Shown: piece after piece, positions 35,507 to 42,992 of the stretch | Layout: each line of letters starts with the position of its first letter | Position numbering within the stretch: the first letter of the stretch is position 1 | NCBI GenBank assembly: GCA_039889035.1 | Contig: JBDQQY010000002.1 | Span: 124,001-188,000 of the forward strand | Length of the DNA: 64,000 nucleotides | Direction: 5' to 3' | Source: Plantactinospora sp039889035 | GTDB taxonomy: Bacteria; Actinomycetota; Actinomycetes; Mycobacteriales; Micromonosporaceae | Translations under genes and position numbers: made by a program | The notes under the pieces: generated by a model | The model's database searches: none | Told to the model about the DNA's origin: nothing | What the model saw: only the letters and a program-made list of their open reading frames with translations

Positions 35507-36910
35507 GTGAGCCGGATTGTGATCATCGGCGGGGGGCCGGCCGGCTACGAGGCGGCGCTGGTCGCGGCCCAGTTGGACGCCGATGTGACGGTGGTCGAGA
35601 CCGACGGGGCGGGCGGGGCGTGCGTACTGCACGACTGCGTACCGTCGAAGACCTTCATCGCCAGTTCCGACGTGGTGACCGGATATCGGGACACCGAGGA
35701 GTTCGGGGTGCACTCGGACGGGCTGGACGCGATCACCGTCGACGCCCCGACCGTCTACGGCCGGGTCAAGCGGCTCGCGCTCGCCCAGGCCGCCGACATC
35801 CAGGCAAAGCTGATCAAGGCTGGCGTGACCTTCGTCTCCGGTCGGGCCCGGCTCGGCGAGGACACGCTCGGTCACACCCACCGGGTGCTGGTGACCCCGT
35901 CGGACGGTGACTCCACGTACTCGATGGACGCCTCGACCGTGCTGATCGCCACCGGTGCCACCCCGAGGGTGCTGCCCACCGCGGTCCCGGACGGCGAGCG
36001 GATCCTGACCTGGCGCCAGGTGTACGACCTGGCCGAGCTGCCGGAACGGCTGATCGTGATCGGCTCCGGCGTCACCGGCGCCGAGTTCGCCAGCGCCTAC
36101 CTGGCGATGGGGGTGCAGGTGACCCTGGTCTCCAGCCGCGACCGGGTGATGCCGCACGAGGACCCCGACGCCGCGATGGCGATCGAGCAGGTATTCCGGG
36201 CCCGGGGGATGGAGATCCTGAACAACAGCCGGGCGAACGCGGTCCGCCGCTCCGGCGACGGGGTGGAGGTCGAACTCGCCGACGGCCGGGTGGTGTCCGG
36301 CTCGCACGCGCTGATGGCGGTCGGCTCGGTCCCCAACACCGCCGACCTCGGGCTGACCGAGTACGGCGTGACGGTGGCCCCGGGCGGCTATGTCAGCACC
36401 GACCGGGTCTCCCGGACCAACGTGCCCGGCATCTACGCCGCCGGTGACTGCACCGGGGTACTGCCGCTGGCCAGCGTCGCCGCCATGCAGGGCCGGATCG
36501 CGATGTGGCACGCGCTCGGCGAGGCGGTCTCGCCGCTGCGGCTGCGTACCGTCGCCGCCAACGTCTTCACCGATCCCGAGCTGGCCACGGTCGGGGTGTC
36601 GCAGAACGAGGTGGACTCCGGGCGGGTCCCGGCCCGCCAGGTGATGCTGCCGCTGGCCGGCAACGCCCGGGCAAAGATGGCCGACGTGCGGGACGGGTTC
36701 ATCAAGCTGTTCTGCCGGCCGGCCAGCGGGCAGGTGGTCGGCGGCGTGGTGGTGGCGCCGAAGGCCAGCGAGCTGATCCTGCCGATCACGATGGCGGTGG
36801 AGAACAACCTCACGGTCGACCAGTTGGCGATGACCTTCACCATCTATCCCTCGCTGTCCGGATCGATCACCGAGGCGGCCCGGCAGTTGATGCTGCACGG
36901 GCTTGAGTAG
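35507..36910 (+). CDS. lpdA: LpdA-type NAD(P)H-quinone reductase (dihydrolipoamide-dehydrogenase family)
   Basis: A 467-residue flavoprotein disulfide-reductase-family protein. The FAD site is IVIIGGGPAGYEAALVAA, the redox segment GGACVLHDCVPSKTFIASSD, the NAD site VIGSGVTGAEFASAYLAMG, and the second FAD motif VPGIYAAGDCTG. True Lpd enzymes have a C-terminal His-x4-Glu pair; here the place reads YPSLSGSITEAA, so the acid-base dyad is missing, as in M. tuberculosis LpdA (Rv3303c), a quinone reductase. Unlike Rv3303c as I remember it, both cysteines of the CxxxxC motif are present. GTG 35507 is preceded by ACGGAGGGCG. Confidence 0.88.
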   Translation: MSRIVIIGGGPAGYEAALVAAQLDADVTVVETDGAGGACVLHDCVPSKTFIASSDVVTGYRDTEEFGVHSDGLDAITVDAPTVYGRVKRLALAQAADIQAKLIKAGVTFVSGRARLGEDTLGHTHRVLVTPSDGDSTYSMDASTVLIATGATPRVLPTAVPDGERILTWRQVYDLAELPERLIVIGSGVTGAEFASAYLAMGVQVTLVSSRDRVMPHEDPDAAMAIEQVFRARGMEILNNSRANAVRRSGDGVEVELADGRVVSGSHALMAVGSVPNTADLGLTEYGVTVAPGGYVSTDRVSRTNVPGIYAAGDCTGVLPLASVAAMQGRIAMWHALGEAVSPLRLRTVAANVFTDPELATVGVSQNEVDSGRVPARQVMLPLAGNARAKMADVRDGFIKLFCRPASGQVVGGVVVAPKASELILPITMAVENNLTVDQLAMTFTIYPSLSGSITEAARQLMLHGLE

Positions 36911-37252
36911 CGGCTCCCGCCGTCTCCCGAGGGGCGACCCCGGGCGGTGGTACGGATAGCTTCGCGGGGCGGTGGTGGCGCGGCCGGCGGCGTACCGTTG
37001 TCGGCGCGCGAACCGTATCCCGTCGGGTCCCCCGTTCCCGGTGGTCGAAGCGGTTCGCCACCGGGCCGCCGGCGGGTCCCGCGCCGGCGGCCCTCCTAAT
37101 CGGCGAGCCCGCCATCGGCGATCAACGCGCCTACCTGCCGTGGGCCCTGGGCGGTCGTCGCCTGACCGCCCGACACGGCCGTGACCGGGTTTGGTGATCA
37201 CCCGTCGTCGCCGTGTTACGCGGGCGCAACGGGATCGGCGTAACGTCAGGCC
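36911..37252. other. Intergenic region: dyad and leaderless promoter before the ATP-grasp operon
   Basis: It holds the perfect dyad GTTACGC (37215-37221) and GCGTAAC (37238-37244), 16-nt spacer, ending just before ATG 37253; its right arm overlaps the -10-like TAACGT (37241-37246). Nothing else was recognised in the stretch. Confidence 0.5.
37241..37246 (+). promoter_or_regulatory. Candidate -10 (TAACGT) of the ATP-grasp operon
   Basis: TAACGT is 6 nt before ATG 37253 and overlaps the right arm of a 7-bp dyad, so a repressor could block it. Confidence 0.5.
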
Positions 37253-38884
37253 ATGGCGGACTTGTTCGAGGACTACCGCCTCGGCCCCGGCTGGGACGAG
37301 ATGTTCGGCGCGCCCGGGATGCCGCGGGACGCGTACGAGGCACTGCACGCCACCCTGCAACCGCTGTCCAGCGTGGAGCTGCGGGTCCGGGCCGACGTGC
37401 TCGCCCGGGCCTTCCTCGACCAGGGGATCACCTTCGCGCTCAAGGGCGTCGAGCGGCCGTTCCCGCTGGACATCGTGCCCCGGATCATCGCCGCCGGCGA
37501 GTGGCGGGTGGTCGAGGCCGGAGTCGCCCAGCGGGTCCGGGCGCTGGAGGCGTTCCTCGCCGACATCTACGGCGCCGGCCAGGTGCTGGCCGACGGGGTG
37601 GTGCCGCGCCGGGTGGTGGTGACCAGCGCGCACTTCCACCGGGAAGCCGCCGGGATCGTTCCGCACAACGGGGTACGCATCCACGTCGCCGGAGTCGACC
37701 TGGTCCGCGACGAGCGGGGCGACTTCCGGGTGCTGGAGGACAACGTCCGGGTCCCGTCCGGGGTCAGCTACGTGATGGAGAACCGCCGGGCGATGGCGCA
37801 CGTACTGCCCGAGGTCTTCGCCGCCACCCGGATCCAGCCGGTCGAGTCGTACCCGGGGCAGTTGTTGCGGGCGCTGCGCGCGGCGGCGCCGGTCGGGATC
37901 ACCGACCCCACGGTGGTGGTGCTGACCCCCGGCGTGCACAACTCGGCCTACTTCGAGCATGCCCTGCTGGCCCGCGAGATGGGCGTCGAGCTGGTCGAGG
38001 GTCGAGACCTGGTCTGCGCGGGTAACGAGGTCGCCATGCGCACCACCGCGGGCGAGCAGCGGGTCGACGTCATCTACCGGCGGATCGACGACGAGTTCCT
38101 CGACCCGGTGCACTTCCGGGCCGATTCGGTGCTCGGGGTGGCCGGGCTGCTCAACGCGGCCCGGGCCGGCCGGGTCACCATCGCCAACGCGGTCGGCAAC
38201 GGGGTCGCCGACGACAAGCTGCTCTACTCGTACGTCCCGGAGCTGATCCGCTACTACCTGGCCGAGCAGCCGATCCTGTCCAACGTGGAGACGTACCGGC
38301 TGGAGGACCCGGAGGTGCGCGAGCACGTCCTCGACCGGCTCGACGAACTCGTGCTCAAGCCCGTCGACGGCTCCGGCGGCTCCGGCATCGTGATCGGCTC
38401 GCAGGCGACCGACGAGGAGCTGGCCGAGCTGCGGCACCGGATCACCGTCGACCCGCGTGGCTGGATCGCCCAGCGCGAGGTGGCGCTCTCCATGGTGCCG
38501 ACCCTGGTCGGCAACCGGCTGCGGGCCCGGCACGTCGACCTGCGGCCGTTCGCGGTGAACGACGGGCAGCGGGTCGCGGTGCTGCCGGGCGGGCTGACCC
38601 GGGTGGCGCTGCCGGAGGGCGCCCTGGTGGTCAACTCCAGCCAGGGCGGCGGCTCCAAGGACACCTGGATACTCGCCGAGCCGGCCTCCGGGCTCAGCCC
38701 AGTGGACCTCACCTCGGGAATCGAGCCGGCCGACCCGGACGGGGCGCTGCCGCCTCCGGTGCCGGCGCCGCGCAGCCCGGACCCGGGCCCGGACGCCGGC
38801 CTGGTCGGCGTGCAGCAGCAGCAACAGCAGCAGTCCGCCCGGGACGCCGCCGCCGTACCGGTGCCGGGGTGGTCGCGGTGCTGA
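37253..38884 (+). CDS. Circularly permuted type 2 ATP-grasp protein
   Basis: A 543-residue protein of the circularly permuted ATP-grasp family. Visible are YRLGPGWDEMFG at the N-terminus, VLEDNVRVPSGVSYVMENRR near residue 162, the nucleotide-binding LVLKPVDGSGGSGIVIGSQA near 365, and VVNSSQGGGSKDTWI near 462. The last ~60 residues are Pro-rich with a run of seven Gln encoded by CAG/CAA repeats. The family is predicted to ligate peptides or tag proteins. With the alpha-E and transglutaminase-like genes that follow it matches a conserved bacterial cluster proposed to make or modify peptides; no product is known. The stop overlaps the next start by 7 nt. Confidence 0.92.
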   Translation: MADLFEDYRLGPGWDEMFGAPGMPRDAYEALHATLQPLSSVELRVRADVLARAFLDQGITFALKGVERPFPLDIVPRIIAAGEWRVVEAGVAQRVRALEAFLADIYGAGQVLADGVVPRRVVVTSAHFHREAAGIVPHNGVRIHVAGVDLVRDERGDFRVLEDNVRVPSGVSYVMENRRAMAHVLPEVFAATRIQPVESYPGQLLRALRAAAPVGITDPTVVVLTPGVHNSAYFEHALLAREMGVELVEGRDLVCAGNEVAMRTTAGEQRVDVIYRRIDDEFLDPVHFRADSVLGVAGLLNAARAGRVTIANAVGNGVADDKLLYSYVPELIRYYLAEQPILSNVETYRLEDPEVREHVLDRLDELVLKPVDGSGGSGIVIGSQATDEELAELRHRITVDPRGWIAQREVALSMVPTLVGNRLRARHVDLRPFAVNDGQRVAVLPGGLTRVALPEGALVVNSSQGGGSKDTWILAEPASGLSPVDLTSGIEPADPDGALPPPVPAPRSPDPGPDAGLVGVQQQQQQQSARDAAAVPVPGWSRC

Positions 38885-39831
38885 GCCGGATCGCCGAGTC
38901 GCTCTACTGGATCGGCCGGTACGTCGAGCGGGCCGAGGACACCGCCCGGATCCTCGACGTGCACCTGCACCGGATGCTCGCCGACCCCTGGGTGGACGAG
39001 GCGACCGCCTGCCGCTCGTTGCTCACCGTGATGGGGGTCGGGCCGCTGGAGCAGCCGGTCACCGCCAACCGGGTGGTCGGGGTGCTCGGCCTCGACGAGG
39101 AGAGTCCGAGTTCGGTGGTCGGTGCCCTGGCGGCGGCCCGGGAGAACGCCCGAGGCGCCCGGGAGACCATCTCTGCCGACATGTGGGAGTGCCTCAACTC
39201 GACCTGGCACGGCCTGCCGGCGGTCCGGCGCCGGGCCGAGCAGCAGGGCGTGCACGCGTTCTTCCGGTGGGTCCGGGAACGCTGCGCGGTGATGGCCGGA
39301 CTGACCGACGCCACGATGAGCCGGGACGAGGGCTGGCTCTTCCTGGTACTCGGCCGCAGTGTCGAACGGGTCGACATGACCGCCCGGCTGCTCTCCACCC
39401 ACGTACGCGCCGGCGGCAGCATCCCGTCCTGGCTGACCCTGCTGCGCTCCTGCGGCGCATGGGAGACGTTCCTGCGCACCTACCGTGGCTCGCTCGACGA
39501 CCGGTACGCCGCCGAGTTCCTGCTGCTCGACCGGCTCTTCCCGCGCTCGGTCTTCGCCGCGCTCTCCCGGGCCGAGGCGTGCCTGCGCGAGCTGGAACCC
39601 GCCGGCGGCCCGGGCCGGTCCGGCCGGACCGGGGTCTCCACCGACGCGCAGCGGATCATCGGCCGGGCCCGGACCGGCCTGGAGTTCCGGGCCGCCGACG
39701 AGCTGATCGGCGACCTCGCCGTGGTGCTGGCCGGGCTGGAACGCACCTGCTCACAGGTGAACGACGCGGTCTCCCGCCGCTACTTCCGGCAGACGTCGGC
39801 GGTGGCCTGGCTGCCGGAGGCGGTGGCGTGA
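38878..39831 (+). CDS. Alpha-E domain protein
   Basis: A 317-residue all-helical protein of the alpha-E family. LSRIAESLYWIGRYVERAED is the family's N-terminal hallmark, with later helices including GWLFLVLGRSVERVDMTARL and YAAEFLLLDRLFPRSVFAAL. GTG 38878 is chosen since it starts directly at the conserved LSRIAES and overlaps the upstream stop; GTG 38869 is an alternative. The domain always travels with circularly permuted ATP-grasp proteins and is thought to be a partner or scaffold in the same peptide-modifying complex. Confidence 0.92.
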   Translation: MLSRIAESLYWIGRYVERAEDTARILDVHLHRMLADPWVDEATACRSLLTVMGVGPLEQPVTANRVVGVLGLDEESPSSVVGALAAARENARGARETISADMWECLNSTWHGLPAVRRRAEQQGVHAFFRWVRERCAVMAGLTDATMSRDEGWLFLVLGRSVERVDMTARLLSTHVRAGGSIPSWLTLLRSCGAWETFLRTYRGSLDDRYAAEFLLLDRLFPRSVFAALSRAEACLRELEPAGGPGRSGRTGVSTDAQRIIGRARTGLEFRAADELIGDLAVVLAGLERTCSQVNDAVSRRYFRQTSAVAWLPEAVA

Positions 39832-39913
39832 CGTACGCCGACCCTGCCCACCCCGTCCGGACCGGGACCGGGCGCGAGGGCGGAGGATCGCGGCGGGCCG
39901 GGAAGGGGACACG

Positions 39914-40777
39914 ATGACGGTGGGCAGTTGGCGGTTGAAGATCCGGCACCAGACCGGCTTCACCTACGCCGGTGCGGTCGCCTCCTCCTACAACGAGGCG
40001 CGGATGTCACCGCGCAACGAGGCCCGCCAGGCGGTGCTGGAGGCGCGGGTGGAGGTGTGGCCGTCGGCCCGGACCTACCGGTACGAGGACTACTGGGGGA
40101 CCGTGGTGACCGCCTTCGACGTGCACAACGCGCACGACTCGTTGCAGGTCACCGCCACCTCCACCGTCGAGACGCAGGCTCCGGGCGACCAGGTGGCGGC
40201 GACCGACGGGGTGGGCTGGGCCGAGCTGCGCGGGCCGGAGAGCATGGACCGCTGGTACGAGCTGCTGCTGCCCACCCCGCGTACCGCGCTGGACGAGGAA
40301 CTGACCGGGCTGGCCGAGTCCGTCCGGGCCGCCCAGCCGACCCCGCACGCCGCCGCGATGGCGCTCTGCGAGCAGGTCAGGGACGAGGTCGCGTACGCCT
40401 CCGGCGCCACCGGCGTGCAGACCGACGCCGTACAGGCCTGGCGGCAGCGCAAGGGGGTCTGCCAGGACATCAGCCACCTGGTGGTGGGGCTGCTGCGCAC
40501 CATCGGCATCCCGGCCCGGTACGTCTCCGGCTACCTGCACCCGGCCCCGGACGCCGCGATCGGGGACGGCGTGGTGGGGCAGAGCCACGCCTGGGTGGAG
40601 TGGTGGGTCGGCCGGTGGACGGCCTTCGACCCCACCAACGGGATACCGGTCGGCGAGCGGCACGTGGTGGTCGGCCGGGGCCGGGAGTACGGCGACGTAC
40701 CGCCGCTCAAGGGTGTCTACGCGGGCCCGGCCAACACCGGGCAGGGCGTCGAGGTGACCATCACCCGACTGCGCTGA
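39914..40777 (+). CDS. Transglutaminase-like cysteine protease-fold protein
   Basis: A 287-residue protein with a bacterial N-terminal beta domain (WRLKIRHQTGFTYAGAVASS) and a transglutaminase-like core. The catalytic triad is visible as Cys in QRKGVCQDISHLVVGLLRT, His in GQSHAWVEWW and Asp in WTAFDPTNG. It likely acts as a peptidase or amidase. ATG 39914 follows GGAAGGGGACACG. It closes the ATP-grasp/alpha-E/transglutaminase operon after an 82-nt gap. The usual proposal is that the ATP-grasp enzyme makes an amide bond which this enzyme cuts or processes; this remains a prediction. Confidence 0.92.
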   Translation: MTVGSWRLKIRHQTGFTYAGAVASSYNEARMSPRNEARQAVLEARVEVWPSARTYRYEDYWGTVVTAFDVHNAHDSLQVTATSTVETQAPGDQVAATDGVGWAELRGPESMDRWYELLLPTPRTALDEELTGLAESVRAAQPTPHAAAMALCEQVRDEVAYASGATGVQTDAVQAWRQRKGVCQDISHLVVGLLRTIGIPARYVSGYLHPAPDAAIGDGVVGQSHAWVEWWVGRWTAFDPTNGIPVGERHVVVGRGREYGDVPPLKGVYAGPANTGQGVEVTITRLR

Positions 40778-40835
40778 GCCGGGCCGGATGGAAACTGACT
40801 GCGGGCGGCCGGCCGGCCGGAGTACCGTGGCCGCC

Positions 40836-40892
40836 ATGCGCAGCGCGATGAGCGAGACGACGACGCCGGGACACCCCGGCGTGCCGCGCTGA
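40836..40892 (+). CDS. Leader peptide MRSAMSETTTPGHPGVPR (Thr attenuator)
   Basis: An 18-codon open frame ending with TGA at 40890-40892, 120 nt before the threonyl-tRNA synthetase-like gene. It contains three consecutive ACG threonine codons at 40857-40865; an internal ATG at 40848 would give a 14-residue version. The third Thr codon overlaps the 5' arm of a hairpin (40863-40882), and a strong terminator-like hairpin follows at 40914-40938. That is the layout of an amino-acid attenuator: slow translation of the Thr codons when charged tRNA-Thr is scarce would change folding and allow read-through into the synthetase gene. This is inference from sequence layout. Confidence 0.72.
   Translation: MRSAMSETTTPGHPGVPR
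40863..40882 (+). promoter_or_regulatory. Attenuator hairpin 1 (pause/anti-antiterminator)
   Basis: ACGCCGGG (40863-40870) pairs perfectly with CCCGGCGT (40875-40882), loop ACAC. A ribosome stalled on the Thr codons would cover its left arm. The freed CCCCGG (40874-40879) could instead pair with CCGGGG of the downstream stem (40917-40922), an antiterminator. Confidence 0.6.
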
Positions 40893-40913
40893 CGCAGACC
40901 AACTCGTCGACTG

Positions 40914-40938
40914 GCCCCGGGGCGATCCGCTCCGGGGC
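40914..40938 (+). terminator. Attenuator terminator hairpin
   Basis: Arms 40914-40924 and 40928-40938 form an 11-bp stem with one G-U and a 3-nt loop, followed by TTCGTCGT. It lies between the leader peptide and the synthetase gene, so it would stop transcription unless disrupted. Confidence 0.65.
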
Positions 40939-41012
40939 TTCGTCGTGCGCACCAGATCGGCGCGGTCCCGGGGTGGGGCAGCCGTCGGGCCGTACCAGAT
41001 CTGGGAGCTGAC

Positions 41013-42224
41013 ATGCACGACCACCGCAGGCTCGGCCGCGAGCTGGAGCTGTTCCACGCCGATCCGCTCTCCGGGGCCGGGCTGCCGGTCTGGCTGCCGG
41101 CCGGCGCCGCCGCCCGGCACAGCGTCGAGGAGTACCTCCGCGAGCTGGAACGCCGGGCCGGCTACCAGCACGTCTACTCGCCCCCGCTGGGCAAGCGGGA
41201 GCTGTTCGAGCTGTCCGGGCATCTCGGCTACTTCGCCGGAGACATGTTCCCGGTGCTGCGGCTCTCCGACGACGACGAGTTCGTACTCCGTCCGGCGCTC
41301 TGCCCGCACCACGCCCTGGTCTACCGGGCCCGGGGCCGGTCCTACCGGGAGCTGCCGCTGCGCATCGCCGAGCTGGGCGGGATGTACCGGCCGGAGCGGT
41401 CCGGGGTGCTCGGTGGGCTCAGCCGGGTGCGGGCGATCTCGCTCAACGACGCGCACAACTTCTGTCCGCCGGAGCAGGTCGGCGCCGAGGTCGCCGAGGT
41501 GCTGGAGCTGATCCGGGTGGCGCACGCCGCGCTCGGGGTACGCCCGGCGGGGTTCCGGCTGTCGCTGCGCGGGCCGGGCGAGAAGTACGTCGGCGACGAC
41601 GAGGAGTGGCGGCACGCCGAGGACCTGCTCCGGGCGGCACTGTCCGGACTGCCGTACGTCGAGGCGCCCGGGGAGGCGGCGTTCTACGGACCGAAGATCG
41701 ACATCCAGGTACGGGACGCCGCCGGTCGGGAGTCGACCCTCTCCACCATCCAGCTCGACTTCGACAAGCCGGCCCGGTTCGACCTCTGCTACGCCGACGC
41801 AAGGGGAGGGAGGGCGCGGCCGGTGATGGTGCACCGGAGCCTGGTCGGCAGCATGGAGCGGCTCTTCGGGTACCTGATCGAGGTGCACGCCGGAGCCTTT
41901 CCGGCCTGGTACGCCCCGGTCCAGGTGCGGGTACTGCCGGTCGGGCCGGAGCAGGTGGCGGCGGCGGAGGCGTTCCGCCGGGACTGCGTACTCGCCGGGC
42001 TGCGGGCGGAGCTGGTCGTCGACGGGTCGCTCGGCGCCCGGATCCGGGACGCCGCCCAGCGCCGGGTCCCGTACGCGGCGGTGCTCGGTGTCCGGGAGGT
42101 GGCGGCCGGGCAGGTGGCGCTGCGGCTGCGGGACGGCCGGGGCGTCGACCCGATGGCGGCGCCGGACGCGTTGGGCCTGATCGCCGGGGTGGTTGCCGGC
42201 CGGTCGGCGGAACTCCTACCCTGA
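41013..42224 (+). CDS. Short threonyl-tRNA synthetase paralogue lacking TGS and editing domains
   Basis: A 403-residue class II synthetase made of only the ThrRS catalytic core and the anticodon-binding domain; housekeeping ThrRS is about 640-690 residues. Motif 2 is present (MYRPERSGVLGGLSRVRAIS) and motif 3 (VMVHRSLVGSMERLFG). The three zinc ligands are kept: Cys in LRPALCPHH, His in LNDAHNFC, His in VMVHRS. The anticodon domain starts near VQVRVLPVG (~residue 301). It therefore looks catalytically intact but unable to edit mischarged Ser-tRNA. ATG 41013 follows GGGAGC. It lies behind a Thr-codon attenuator, so expression should rise when charged tRNA-Thr falls. A role as stress or inhibitor-resistant backup is inferred. 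Confidence 0.88.
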   Translation: MHDHRRLGRELELFHADPLSGAGLPVWLPAGAAARHSVEEYLRELERRAGYQHVYSPPLGKRELFELSGHLGYFAGDMFPVLRLSDDDEFVLRPALCPHHALVYRARGRSYRELPLRIAELGGMYRPERSGVLGGLSRVRAISLNDAHNFCPPEQVGAEVAEVLELIRVAHAALGVRPAGFRLSLRGPGEKYVGDDEEWRHAEDLLRAALSGLPYVEAPGEAAFYGPKIDIQVRDAAGRESTLSTIQLDFDKPARFDLCYADARGGRARPVMVHRSLVGSMERLFGYLIEVHAGAFPAWYAPVQVRVLPVGPEQVAAAEAFRRDCVLAGLRAELVVDGSLGARIRDAAQRRVPYAAVLGVREVAAGQVALRLRDGRGVDPMAAPDALGLIAGVVAGRSAELLP

Positions 42225-42240
42225 GCCGGGCCAAGCTGGT

Positions 42241-42281
42241 GCGGCCAGCGTATCTTGTCGATGCCAAGATATGCTGGCCGC
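42241..42281. promoter_or_regulatory. 41-bp near-perfect palindrome (17-7-17) before tetR
   Basis: Left arm 42241-42257 and right arm 42265-42281 pair with a single mismatch; the core is TATCTTG-N7-CAAGATA. It covers the candidate -10 TATGCT (42270-42275) and ends one base before the tetR ATG. It may serve as operator for the TetR protein and as a terminator for the synthetase gene ending at 42224. Confidence 0.75.
42270..42275 (+). promoter_or_regulatory. Candidate -10 (TATGCT) of tetR
   Basis: TATGCT is 7 nt before ATG 42283, within the right arm of the palindrome; leaderless and self-repressible. Confidence 0.5.
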
Positions 42282-42282
42282 C

Positions 42283-42879
42283 ATGAGCGAGGACAGCACC
42301 GCCGGGCGGCCGTACCACCACGGTGACCTGCGGAGGGCGTTGCTCTCCGCCGCCGCGACCGCGATCGAGGAGTCCGGTCCGGCCGGTCTCAGCCTGCGCG
42401 ACCTGGCCCGCCGGGCCGGCGTCTCGCACGCCGCCCCGGCGCACCACTTCGGCGACAAGGCCGGGCTGCTCACCGCGTTCGCCACCGAGGGCTTCGAGAT
42501 GCTGGCCGACCGGCTGGCCCGGATCCGCCAGGAGTCCAGCGGCGACCTGCGCGAACTCGGTATCGGCTACGTCACGTTCGCAGTGCACCACCGGGCCCAC
42601 TTCGAGGTGATGTTCCGGCCGGAACTCTTCCACCGCGACGACGCCGCACTCGCCGCCGCCCAGCAGCGGGCCCGGGCGGCACTCCGGGCCGGTGTGTCCG
42701 GCCTGCCGGCGGCACCGGTCGGCCCGGAGGCGGCGCAGACCGAGCTGGCCGCCTGGTCGATCGTGCACGGCTTCGCCACCCTCTGGCTCGGCGGCGCGCT
42801 CCGGGGCGACCAGGTCGGCGACGATCCGGAGGCCGCCGCCAGGCTGGTGATCACTCGACTCTTCACGACACCCGGTTGA
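42283..42879 (+). CDS. TetR/AcrR-family transcriptional regulator
   Basis: A 198-residue TetR-type repressor. The N-terminal HTH reads YHHGDLRRALLSAAATAIEE, then GLSLRDLARRAGVSHAAPAHHFGDKAGLLTAF, which resembles the group with a WHG-type C-terminal domain (FAVHHRAHFEVMFRPEL). The C-terminal ~130 residues form the ligand pocket. ATG 42283 is chosen as first codon after the palindrome; ATG 42271 lies inside it. It probably represses itself through the 41-bp palindrome. No obvious target such as an efflux gene adjoins, apart from the synthetase gene upstream. Confidence 0.92.
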   Translation: MSEDSTAGRPYHHGDLRRALLSAAATAIEESGPAGLSLRDLARRAGVSHAAPAHHFGDKAGLLTAFATEGFEMLADRLARIRQESSGDLRELGIGYVTFAVHHRAHFEVMFRPELFHRDDAALAAAQQRARAALRAGVSGLPAAPVGPEAAQTELAAWSIVHGFATLWLGGALRGDQVGDDPEAAARLVITRLFTTPG

Positions 42880-42909
42880 GTCGTCTCCGCCGCTCGGCGG
42901 TTGGGGGCG

Positions 42910-42992
42910 TTTCCCGCAGCTCGCCAGTTGGCGGTGTTTCCCGGCAGTTCACCTGTTGGCGGTGTTTCCCGGCAGCTCACCAGTTGGTGGGC
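42910..42992. repeat. Three 27-28-bp repeats spanning the guaB1 stop
   Basis: Units at 42910-42936, 42937-42964 and 42965-42992 each start TTTCCCG and share CAG.TC.CC.GTTGG. The third contains the last guaB1 codons and stop; the others repeat that sequence downstream of the gene. Confidence 0.85.

Noticed and set aside
35279..38824. 1181-codon minus-strand open frame
   Set aside because: Antisense to the LpdA-like and ATP-grasp genes; sequence is repetitive Gly/Arg/His without family features.
40778..41012. T-box riboswitch upstream of the ThrRS-like gene
   Set aside because: No specifier stem or T-box core sequence was visible; a Thr-codon leader with terminator explains the region better.
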